DNA from: CAZDQL01 sp964507325
GTDB lineage: Bacteria; Planctomycetota; UBA1135; GCA-002686595
DNA: 29,561 bases
Direction of reading: 5' to 3'
Assembly: GCA_964507325.1 (NCBI GenBank)
Contig: CAZDQL010000082.1
Span: 1 to 29,561 of the forward strand
The notes below the pieces were generated by a model. It was not told the DNA's origin. It ran no database searches and worked only from the letters and a program-made list of their open reading frames with translations. Shown piece after piece: positions 17,442 through 25,106 of the stretch. Numbering within the stretch: the stretch's first letter is position 1; every line of letters starts with the position of its first letter. Made by a program: the position numbers and the translations under genes.

Positions 17442-18749
17442 ATGACTCCGAAACGTATTCACTCTCGTTCCGCGCTCGCGGGCGCAGCGATCGCCGCCAC
17501 CTGCTTCGTCCTATTGGGGATGCAGCTCACCATGGGGAGGCAGCTCATCCATGATCGCGACTGGAACTTCTGGACCAGCCCGCCGGACATGTACACCATC
17601 CCGACGGGAAACGTCGGCATCGGAACCACGACTCCGGCGAGTCCGCTGGAGGTCGTGGGGATGATCGAATCCAGCGCGGGCGGCTTCAAGTTCCCGGACG
17701 GGACCGTGCAGGTGACGGCTGCCACCCCGACAGCCTATGCGCAGACCTTCACCGTGGCCCTGAGCGGCGGTGACTTCACCACCATCACCAACGCGTTGAA
17801 CGCCTGCGTCAGCCCCGGGCCCGGCAATCGCTACCTCGTCCGGGTCATGCCCGGGACATATATCGAACAGGTCACGTGCAAGTCGTACGTCACGCTGCAA
17901 GGAGCGGGGAAGTACGCATCCGAGATCGTGGGTGGAGTGCTGGGTGCCGACGACTGCACGGTCAGCGGGTTCGAGATCACGGCTGGGATCATCTGCGTAG
18001 GCACGTCACCGACCCTGATCAACAACCTCGTCTCGAACGAGGGCGATGGAATCTGGATCCAGGCTGCGGGCACGCCGTGGATCATGGAGAACGAGATCGT
18101 GGACTGCGACGGCTGGGGCATCCACTGCGACGGATGGGGCTCCAATCCCTGGATCATCGCCAACAAGATCGAGCGCAACAACGGCGGCGGGATCAGGTGC
18201 ACCGACTCGTCGCCGACGATCAGCAACAACCAGATCCTCGACAACCAGTTCTACGGCATCTTCCTGATCGGCGCGCTGAACTTCCCTTCGGAGCCCACCA
18301 TCGACGACAACGTGATCGGCCACACCTTTCCGGGCGCGGTCGGCATCGGCATCTACCTGGCCAACTACGCCGAGCCCCGGATCATCGCCAACGACATCTA
18401 TGTGAACTTCACGGGCATCGAGATCCATCCGGACTCCCAGCCGTCGATCCAGGGCAACAACCTCGGCTACAACCAGGGGTACGGGATCCGCTGCTTCTCG
18501 AGCGGTTCGAGCAAGCCCGTCGTGATCAAGGACAATCACATTCACAGCAACCTCCTCGCCGGGCTGGACGTCCTGAATGCCTCGCCGGTCGTGTCGCACA
18601 ACAACATCCACAACAACGGCGTCGTGGACATTCAATACGCGGGCCCGACGCTGCCCACCATCAGCCTCAACGTCTTCGATTCCAGGACGGGGACGGGAGC
18701 GGCCGGGTGGTACAACGTCACGACTGCTGGGGCTCAGATCACGCCCTGA
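17442..18749 (+). CDS. Exported right-handed beta-helix protein (pectate-lyase/NosD-like fold) with an N-terminal fibre-like segment
   Basis: I start at the ATG at 17442 (435 residues), with GGGAGG 9 nt upstream and a signal peptide directly after it (MTPKRIHSRSALAGAAIAATCFVLLG). A longer ORF from 17388 adds 18 residues with no signal features. Residues about 48-90 contain GNVGIGTTTPASPLEV and GGFKFPDGTVQVTA, a short module typical of phage tail fibres and trimeric surface proteins. Residues about 97-150 resemble pectinesterase/pectate-lyase entry strands (GGDFTTITNALNAC, VRVMPGTYIEQVTCKSYVTLQGAG). Then come many parallel beta-helix coils (SPTLINNLVSNEGDGIWI, SPTISNNQILDNQFYGI). No catalytic residues are certain. 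It could bind or cut polysaccharide, or be structural. It converges with the DUF6288-like gene (13 bp). Confidence 0.8.
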   Translation: MTPKRIHSRSALAGAAIAATCFVLLGMQLTMGRQLIHDRDWNFWTSPPDMYTIPTGNVGIGTTTPASPLEVVGMIESSAGGFKFPDGTVQVTAATPTAYAQTFTVALSGGDFTTITNALNACVSPGPGNRYLVRVMPGTYIEQVTCKSYVTLQGAGKYASEIVGGVLGADDCTVSGFEITAGIICVGTSPTLINNLVSNEGDGIWIQAAGTPWIMENEIVDCDGWGIHCDGWGSNPWIIANKIERNNGGGIRCTDSSPTISNNQILDNQFYGIFLIGALNFPSEPTIDDNVIGHTFPGAVGIGIYLANYAEPRIIANDIYVNFTGIEIHPDSQPSIQGNNLGYNQGYGIRCFSSGSSKPVVIKDNHIHSNLLAGLDVLNASPVVSHNNIHNNGVVDIQYAGPTLPTISLNVFDSRTGTGAAGWYNVTTAGAQITP

Positions 18750-18762
18750 GGGCGGAGCCGCG

Positions 18763-21252
18763 CTAGTCGGCCTCTCCGTGCTCCTGTTCCCAGGCGTCGA
18801 CCGCCTGTCGGATCAAGGGCTCCAGCCCCTTGCCCTCGCCGGCGATACGCGCAGCGTCATAGTCGTCGTACCTCGCCAGGATGCCCTTCAGGCGGGTGAC
18901 GATCGGCTCCCCCTCCGCCCCCAGCCCCTCCAGCACCTTCAGGATTCCGGGCTGCCACTTGCTGCCCGAGACGAGCCACGCGCTGTGCTGATAGTAGGGT
19001 TCCCAGGTCTCGAGGTACGTCACGAAGTCGTCGACCATCAGCGGATACACATCCGGGTCGAAGTGCTTCAGGATCATCATCGTTCGGTGACACGCTTCGT
19101 GGATCCCGCCCACCCCGTAGCCGAATGCGACCCGCGGGGAGTGGGTGGTGCGGCCGAGGGTTTCGATGACCTTTCCCATGGTGACGCGATCGAACGCCGC
19201 ACCGTCGCTGCGCAGGATGGTCCGGAACCCGGCGTCGTAGGAGGAGCGCGCGAACACGTGAACCGACTCGCCGTAGATGTCCGCCAGCAGCCCGAACTCC
19301 TCGCCGGTGATGGAAGCGTGGAGCCCGACGATCGCCCAGAACGCCGCTTCGCGCAGGTACCACTCCTCGTGCCGGCTGTACTCGCGGATGAGGGGCAGGT
19401 TCGCGCGAATGTCCCCGGGCTCCGCGCAGCCCAAGGCGAACAGGGCTCCGTCGATCTCCCACCAGGCCGCCGAGGGATCGCGTAGGGTGGTCAGGATGGA
19501 GGGCAGAAACCTCTTCGAGACGACGTCGGGAGCCAATCTGCCTCGCAGCGGGCGGGCCCAGTTGTCGTAGCCCGAGAGGGCGTCGAAGACGGCGCGGCGC
19601 ACCCGGGCATCGGGATGGCCCAGCGCCTCCTCCAGCGCCTCGTGGGCCTCGGCATCGTTCCTCTCTCCCAGGCGACGGGCGGCCCACGTTCGCACCAGGG
19701 GGCTGAAGTGCCGCAGGTGCTGCGCGCAGAAGGGGACGGAGACGTCTCCCTTCTCGTCACCCAGCAAGCGGGCGTAGACCACGTGCGGGTCGGCGCTCTC
19801 CTCGCCGAAACCGGCCGCATCGTCGGTGCTCAGGAAGACGAGGTCGGACTGCGTGCCCCAGACGAAGGTCGATGGTGCGGGCCTCCGACTGTACTTCGTC
19901 GGCGCGCCGCCCGTGATGCGCAGGGTGGCTCGCGGCGCGGTGTACGTCAGACCCACCGCGCCCGTCCCCCACTCGAGCCCGGCGTAGCGCAGGTTGTCGG
20001 GAGGAGTCGGGAGCAGCGCGAAGCCTCCGTCGGGCTGTCGGCAGAGGTCGTAGTACCACGCCAGCTGCTGCATCTGGCGCCGGCGGTGGTCGCGCCGTTC
20101 CTCGGGCGCGTGCACGGAAGCGAGGCCCCGCCAGATGACGTTGAAGCCGCCTCCCGTGTGCCCGAACTCGGGCTGGTAGTACGAATCGGTGACCAGCAGC
20201 GCCAGGTGCTTCGCCGCCCGCTGGAAACGTGGCTCGTCGATGAGGGAGAAGGCGCAGGCCAACTTGGCGTTGCGGCCGTTGGTGTTCGACCACCAGAGCT
20301 CGCTGCGATGATCCCCGTAGGGCACGCAGCCGTGCCCCACCATCCTGTACATGAACTTCAGTGCTCGGGTGAAGGCCTCCTCGTCGACCTGCACTCCACA
20401 TTCCCGCGCCAGGATGAGCGTCGTCAGCACGGGGATACCGGCGGAGTTCATCAGACCGCTCTGGACGTACCCGGGGCCAGGAATGCCACCATGTCCCCAG
20501 CCGCCCGCCGCCAGGGCACTCACCGCCTGCCGACAGAGCTCGTCCAGTGCCCCCAACACCAGGCGATCGCCGGTGCGCAGGTAGTACTCCGCCAGCAGGA
20601 TCCCCTGGTACCCGAGGTGCCAGTTGCTAGTCGTGGGCCGCTTCACGATCGAGACGGCGAGCGCCCGCGCCTGACGGCGTACGCACGGCAGATGGGACGG
20701 CTCTCTGGTGGACAGGAGAAAGAGGCCGACCAGGCAGCCGCGCAGATCGTCGCGAATGGGTGGGCCACCGAGGGAATACGATCCGTCCTCTGCCTGGGCG
20801 GCGACGACGAAGGCGGCGGTGGTCTCGACGATGGCGCTCGACTTGCGGCAGCCCTCCGGCCAGGTGTCGGCATACGGCCCCAGGGGAGGCAGCTTCACGA
20901 CCGCCTCGACTTCCACCTCCCCGCGGCGTAGGCCGAGGAGCAGCCTTCCATCGGTCGCCTCCGCTGCGCCGATGGCCTCTCCGAGGGGCACGCGCGGATC
21001 GCGTACCGACAGGGATCGGCCGCCTGCGGAGAGGATCACGTCGCCCGGTCGCACCGCGGCGACGCCGGCGGGGGAGGCGGGCAGCACTGCCTGCACCGTA
21101 GGAATGAGTCCCGGCTCGATCGTGGCGTAGATGCCGCTCGGCCCGATCGCGAAGCGCGGGTACGTCTTCTCCGGATGGAGCTCCTGTCCCTGGGCGGTGG
21201 TCGCCACGACCACGGGCAGCAGGAAGAGAAGGAGGAGGCTGGAGGTCTTCAT
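18763..21252 (-). CDS. Exported PDZ protein of DUF6288 type with HEAT-like repeats
   Basis: The open frame reaches 22008, but the part beyond 21252 is antisense to the sulfatase. The ATG at 21252 begins a clean signal peptide (MKTSSLLLLFLLPVVVATTAQGQ), giving 829 residues. A PDZ domain follows at about 32-122 (FAIGPSGIYATIEPG, SPAGVAAVRPGDVILSAGG). The next part, about 135-470, looks like an alpha/alpha-toroid (EDGSYSLGG, GGWGHGGIPGPGYVQSGLMNSAG, GCVPYGDHRSELWWSNTNGRNAKLACAF split across the region). HEAT-like helical repeats follow (VRTWAARRLGERNDAE, DARVRRAVFDALSGYDN, about 540-590). This order matches DUF6288 proteins of planctomycetes as I recall them. Function is unknown. Peptide or substrate binding in the periplasm is inferred from the PDZ domain. 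Confidence 0.8.
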   Translation of the reverse strand: MKTSSLLLLFLLPVVVATTAQGQELHPEKTYPRFAIGPSGIYATIEPGLIPTVQAVLPASPAGVAAVRPGDVILSAGGRSLSVRDPRVPLGEAIGAAEATDGRLLLGLRRGEVEVEAVVKLPPLGPYADTWPEGCRKSSAIVETTAAFVVAAQAEDGSYSLGGPPIRDDLRGCLVGLFLLSTREPSHLPCVRRQARALAVSIVKRPTTSNWHLGYQGILLAEYYLRTGDRLVLGALDELCRQAVSALAAGGWGHGGIPGPGYVQSGLMNSAGIPVLTTLILARECGVQVDEEAFTRALKFMYRMVGHGCVPYGDHRSELWWSNTNGRNAKLACAFSLIDEPRFQRAAKHLALLVTDSYYQPEFGHTGGGFNVIWRGLASVHAPEERRDHRRRQMQQLAWYYDLCRQPDGGFALLPTPPDNLRYAGLEWGTGAVGLTYTAPRATLRITGGAPTKYSRRPAPSTFVWGTQSDLVFLSTDDAAGFGEESADPHVVYARLLGDEKGDVSVPFCAQHLRHFSPLVRTWAARRLGERNDAEAHEALEEALGHPDARVRRAVFDALSGYDNWARPLRGRLAPDVVSKRFLPSILTTLRDPSAAWWEIDGALFALGCAEPGDIRANLPLIREYSRHEEWYLREAAFWAIVGLHASITGEEFGLLADIYGESVHVFARSSYDAGFRTILRSDGAAFDRVTMGKVIETLGRTTHSPRVAFGYGVGGIHEACHRTMMILKHFDPDVYPLMVDDFVTYLETWEPYYQHSAWLVSGSKWQPGILKVLEGLGAEGEPIVTRLKGILARYDDYDAARIAGEGKGLEPLIRQAVDAWEQEHGEAD

Positions 21253-21441
21253 CCCGTTTCCAGTCAGAGAATGGGTACGAGGCGCGGCGGACCAACCTGC
21301 CCGGCCAGGAGCCTCTGCCGACATGGCTGCGGGTCCCCATAACCTCGTGCGGTCCCCCCATCGGGTGCGCCGAATCGACTGTAGCAAGGGGCACGCCCGG
21401 TGCAAGGTCAGGGCTTTGGGGCATTGATGTGGCAAGTCGGC

Positions 21442-21464
21442 CGTCACGGCTCGCTTTCGTGACG
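21442..21464. promoter_or_regulatory. Inverted repeat before the sulfatase gene, possible operator
   Basis: Perfect 7-bp arms CGTCACG (21442-21448) and CGTGACG (21458-21464) flank a 9-nt spacer, 28 bp before the sulfatase ATG. It lies between two divergent genes, which suits a regulator site. A chance palindrome in GC-rich DNA is also possible. Confidence 0.25.
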
Positions 21465-21492
21465 CGACCTGCTTTGCGTACCCTGGGGCGCC

Positions 21493-22893
21493 ATGGGTGA
21501 CTCCCCCATGCATCTCCGCCTCGACACCCTGTTCCTGTTCCTCGTTCTCCCTGGCCTGGGTGGTTGTCAGGCACTGGCTGACGGGGATCGAGCTCAACGG
21601 CCCAACATCCTCGTCCTGATCAGCGACGATCAGAGATGGGACCAGGTGAGCTGCGCGGAGCAGCCCCTGATCCCGGAGCTGCGTACCCCGAACATCGATC
21701 GCCTGGCGCAGGGCGGCGTCTACTTCCGGGATGCCTTCGTGACGACTCCGATCTGTGCGGTATCGCGCGCGAGCATCGTGACGGGGAAGTACGCCAGCAC
21801 TCACGGCATGAACCACTTCCAGACGCCTTTGGCTCCGGAGGTGCTCGGCAAGAGCTACCCGGCGGTCCTGCACGACCACGGGTACTGGACGGGCATGCTG
21901 GGCAAGTGGGGCGTGGGGACCGAGGGCACCCAGGACGTCTTCGACGTGTTCGACGCATGGGCGAACCAAGGAGCCTACTTCCACGCAACCGACGAGGGGA
22001 GGATCCACAACGCGGAGTGGCTGGCGAGGCGCGCCAGGGGATTCCTCGAGTCCCGTCCTCCGGGGATGCCGTTCTGCCTCACGATCAGCTACAAGTCACC
22101 GCACCACCCGTACCAGCCGGACGAGCGTGATGCGCAGCTGTTCGACGACCTGGTGATCCCGAGCAGGCCCACGGACACCCGCGAGCACTACGGGACCCTC
22201 TCACCCGCGGTGATGGAGGGGTCGTTGAACCGGTGGTGCTACTTCGACGAGAGGCGTGACGAAGCCACCAGGGAACGCTTCGAGAAGGACTTCTTGCGCT
22301 GCATCGTGAGTCTGGATCGCTCCGTGGGGATGGTGATGAAGCTCCTCGAGGATCTGGAGCTCGAAGAGAACACCTACGTGATCTTCCTCTCGGACCACGG
22401 CTACCTGTGGGGGGAGCACGGGCTCGGCGGGAAGTGGCTCCTGTACGAGGAGTCGATCCGGGTGCCGTTGATCGTCCACGGACCCGGCCTACCGGCCGCC
22501 ATGCGGGGAGGAGCGCCAGAGGCCCTGGCGCTGAACATCGACGTGGCTCCGACGATCCTCGACATCGCCGGTGCTCCGATCCCACCCGTGATGGACGGCA
22601 TGAGCCTGTGGCCCCTCCTCAGCGGGGAGAGCCCTCCCGCGAGAAGGGACTTCTTCATGGAGCACGTGGGCGTCATCGACGTGGAGCAGCCGATCCCCGA
22701 CAGCCGCGGGGTGCGCACGCGGGAGTGGAAGTACATCCGCTACCTCGGCGTGGAACCAGAGGTGGAAGAGCTGTACCACCTCGCCTCCGATCCGCTGGAG
22801 ACCCGCAACCTGGCCGCGGACGCGGAGCACGCCGAGGACCTGGCGCGGCTGCGGGAGCGGTACGACGACTACCTGGACGCCCTGCGCGAGTGA
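21493..22893 (+). CDS. Formylglycine-dependent sulfatase, lipoprotein
   Basis: The 466-residue protein is a type I sulfatase of the alkaline-phosphatase fold. The signal peptide ends in a lipobox LGGC (C25). Metal-binding acids stand at ISDDQRW (D45, D46). The modification site is C88 in ICAVSRASIVTGKY (C88-A-V-S-R92), where the formylglycine-generating enzyme would oxidise Cys. The usual C-x-P/A-x-R motif has Val at the third position here. C-terminal metal and substrate residues are present in LSDHGYLWGEHGLGGKW (D301, H302, K314). It removes sulfate esters, probably from sulfated polysaccharides on the cell surface. An alternative start is the ATG at residue 6. It diverges from the DUF6288-like gene and converges with the acidic secreted protein (12 bp). 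Confidence 0.92.
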   Translation: MGDSPMHLRLDTLFLFLVLPGLGGCQALADGDRAQRPNILVLISDDQRWDQVSCAEQPLIPELRTPNIDRLAQGGVYFRDAFVTTPICAVSRASIVTGKYASTHGMNHFQTPLAPEVLGKSYPAVLHDHGYWTGMLGKWGVGTEGTQDVFDVFDAWANQGAYFHATDEGRIHNAEWLARRARGFLESRPPGMPFCLTISYKSPHHPYQPDERDAQLFDDLVIPSRPTDTREHYGTLSPAVMEGSLNRWCYFDERRDEATRERFEKDFLRCIVSLDRSVGMVMKLLEDLELEENTYVIFLSDHGYLWGEHGLGGKWLLYEESIRVPLIVHGPGLPAAMRGGAPEALALNIDVAPTILDIAGAPIPPVMDGMSLWPLLSGESPPARRDFFMEHVGVIDVEQPIPDSRGVRTREWKYIRYLGVEPEVEELYHLASDPLETRNLAADAEHAEDLARLRERYDDYLDALRE

Positions 22894-22905
22894 GGGGGCG
22901 CAGTC

Positions 22906-23943
22906 CTACTCCACGTCGACGGTCAGCGCGGCGGTGCCGGCGTAGGTCATGGTCGTCGAGTACTCGATTCCACCCTTGTCATTGACCGTGAAGTACTCGA
23001 TCTCGAGATCGCCCTCGAGCTCGAGTCGCTGCGCCACACCCCGCTCCAGGTTCCAGAGCAGCGTGCCCTCCCCCTCGAACGCGGACCGCAGCTCCGCGGT
23101 CCCGCGGTCGCGGCCCTTCTCGTCGTAGCCGAGCGTGGACAGCAGCCCGGCCATGGCGTCGGAGGCGTCGCGCGTCGCGGACACGTCGAGCTCGAGCGAG
23201 AGCGCGGCCAAGGTCCCCTCGTCGTTCTCCTCCGTGCCGACCCAGGTCACCTCGAGGTCACCCTCGAGCTCCGCACCGCACTCGGCGAGGCAGAGGAGGA
23301 AACCCGGGAAGGCCGCCTTGGCGGCGCCCCCGTCGCTGAGGTCGGGCGCCAGGGAGATCTCGCCCGCGAAGCGGAGCAGCGCGGCCAGCGCCGCGGGTTC
23401 GACCTCCCAGTCGTCGCCTTCCTCCGTCCCCGCAGGCGGCAGGAGCGGGGCGAGATTCGCAGCGGCGGTGAGGCCGTCGAGCAATTCCTCATCCAGCCCC
23501 GCGTCGCCCTCTGCGAACGCGGCGACGTAGGTGTCGTCTTCGTCGTCCCACGTGAAGACCACGGTCGCACCCTCGAGCGCACTCGCGCCGTGGGCCTGCG
23601 CCTCGAAAGCGCCGCTCTTCTCGTCGTGGGCGGAGGCGGTGGTCAGCGAGGTCAGCGTCTCGTACGTGCGCTCGAGCTTCGCGATGCGCCCGTCAGCGAC
23701 CTCGAGGTGGCGATCGGTGAGAACGAGTCGGCGCTCGTTCCTCACGACGAGCCCGCCCCCCTCCTGCTCCTTCTCCTGGTCATCCCACGCGTAGACCAGC
23801 GCGACCAGCTCGAGCTCCGTCTCTTCTTGCCACGTCCGAGTTGCCGTGCTGCCCTCCGCCGGGGCGAAGGTCAGATCGTCGACGGAGAGGGCGAGGAACG
23901 GCGCGCCGAGCAGGCCGCCGTAGAGCAGGATCTTCCAGGTCAT
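22906..23943 (-). CDS. Secreted acidic protein, function unknown
   Basis: The 345-residue protein starts at an ATG with GGGAGG 8 nt upstream. Residues 1-20 resemble a short signal peptide (MTWKILLYGGLLGAPFLALS). The mature part is strongly acidic and Ala/Leu/Glu-rich. It alternates predicted beta-strands (ELELVALVYAW, RRLVLTDRHLEV) with acidic helices. The C-terminal half has paired strand-like segments (GDLEVTWVGTEEN, GDLEIEYFTVND, MTYAGTAALTVDVE), a pattern that can build a beta-sandwich or lipocalin-like structure. I recognise no family or active site. It converges tail to tail with the sulfatase gene. Confidence 0.7.
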   Translation of the reverse strand: MTWKILLYGGLLGAPFLALSVDDLTFAPAEGSTATRTWQEETELELVALVYAWDDQEKEQEGGGLVVRNERRLVLTDRHLEVADGRIAKLERTYETLTSLTTASAHDEKSGAFEAQAHGASALEGATVVFTWDDEDDTYVAAFAEGDAGLDEELLDGLTAAANLAPLLPPAGTEEGDDWEVEPAALAALLRFAGEISLAPDLSDGGAAKAAFPGFLLCLAECGAELEGDLEVTWVGTEENDEGTLAALSLELDVSATRDASDAMAGLLSTLGYDEKGRDRGTAELRSAFEGEGTLLWNLERGVAQRLELEGDLEIEYFTVNDKGGIEYSTTMTYAGTAALTVDVE

Positions 23944-24125
23944 GGTCGTGTCCTCCCGAGCATGGGTGCGGATGGCCAGCCGATACTACCCCGGATTGCC
24001 TGGAGGATCCGCCCGTCGAGACCCTCGGTGCCATTCCCCACGCCGTGGCGCGCTCGAGCGATGGCAGGGCGGGGCACCGTGGTCGCGGCCAACCTGACGG
24101 GCGGAACGTCGAGCGGGGATGGCCG

Positions 24126-25043
24126 CTAGCCGCGGTGGAACAACAGGAAGACTCCCGCCACCGCACCCGCGGCTCCAACGACCTCCAGCAGCGTCGGTCG
24201 CTCCTTCTGGAGCATCCAGGTCTGTGGGATGACGATGATCGGGACGGTAGCCATGAGGGTCGTGGCCACTCCGATCTCGGCGTGCATCACGGCGTGCAGT
24301 GAGAGCCAGACGCCGACGAAGGGCCCGAAGAACGCACCGCCGGCCGTGGAGCCCACAGCCCGTAGGTCCCGGACACCCCGTGCGATCGCGGAGGGCTTGC
24401 CGGTGCGGTGAGCGATGACGGCCTGCGCCCCGGCGATGGAGATCAGGACGACCATCGCCGCGGTCATGCGAATCAGAGTGCCCGAGAGCGCATCGATGCT
24501 GACCAGGGCCTTCTTCGCGATGACGATCCCAACTCCCTGCCCCACGGCGCCGAGGATTCCAAAGCAGACCCCGCGCGCGAGACGGCCACGAGTCCGTCCG
24601 TCAGGCGCGTCGCGTCGTCCCCAGATGGCGAGGACCACGCCGCTCATCGTCACGGCCATGCCCGCCAGGGCGTAGGGGCCCAGCTCTTCGCCCAGGCTGA
24701 CCCAGGCCACTCCCGCCGCGATCAAGGGCGCGAGCGTCATCAGCAGCGTCGCGAGCTTCGGTCCCACCTCGACCAGCGACCAGAAGTAGAAGCTGTCTCC
24801 GAGCAGGAGGCCGACCCATCCACTGACCGCGAGGAGTAGCAGCTGCTCCGAGGAGGCCCACCCCGGCCAGGGGCTGCCGGTCATCGCGAAGTGCGCGCAC
24901 AGCAGGAACGCGACCGCGAAGACGATGCGGATCTGGTTGACCGTGAACGCCCCGATCCGCTTCCCCGCGGCGTGGAAGAAGAGGGAGGTCGCTGACCAGC
25001 AAAAGGCCGTCGCGAGCGCCGCCAGCTCTCCCTCGTAGGACAT
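24126..25043 (-). CDS. EamA/DMT-superfamily transporter (10 TM)
   Basis: The 305-residue protein is built of two EamA repeats, each with five membrane segments, the usual length for drug/metabolite transporters. The first repeat (about 1-145) ends with GPYALAGMAVTMSGVVLAIWG. The second (about 155-305) ends with RPTLLEVVGAAGAVAGVFLLF. The ends of both repeats show the Pro-x-x-A-type segments common in the family (APLIAAGVAWVSLGEELG and VPIIVIPQTWMLQKERP). It sits in the inner membrane and probably exports or imports small metabolites; the substrate cannot be told. It starts 63 bp after the selenoprotein gene on the same strand and may be read with it, which does not by itself indicate a shared role. 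Confidence 0.9.
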   Translation of the reverse strand: MSYEGELAALATAFCWSATSLFFHAAGKRIGAFTVNQIRIVFAVAFLLCAHFAMTGSPWPGWASSEQLLLLAVSGWVGLLLGDSFYFWSLVEVGPKLATLLMTLAPLIAAGVAWVSLGEELGPYALAGMAVTMSGVVLAIWGRRDAPDGRTRGRLARGVCFGILGAVGQGVGIVIAKKALVSIDALSGTLIRMTAAMVVLISIAGAQAVIAHRTGKPSAIARGVRDLRAVGSTAGGAFFGPFVGVWLSLHAVMHAEIGVATTLMATVPIIVIPQTWMLQKERPTLLEVVGAAGAVAGVFLLFHRG

Positions 25044-25106
25044 CCGACGAATCTACAGGAATGGACTCCGGCGGGGAAACCAGGACGAGCCCACCCCACG
25101 CGCGAC

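Noticed and set aside
21253..22008. N-terminal extension of the DUF6288-like ORF up to 22008
   Set aside because: It overlaps the sulfatase antisense and has no domain. A proper signal peptide starts at 21252.
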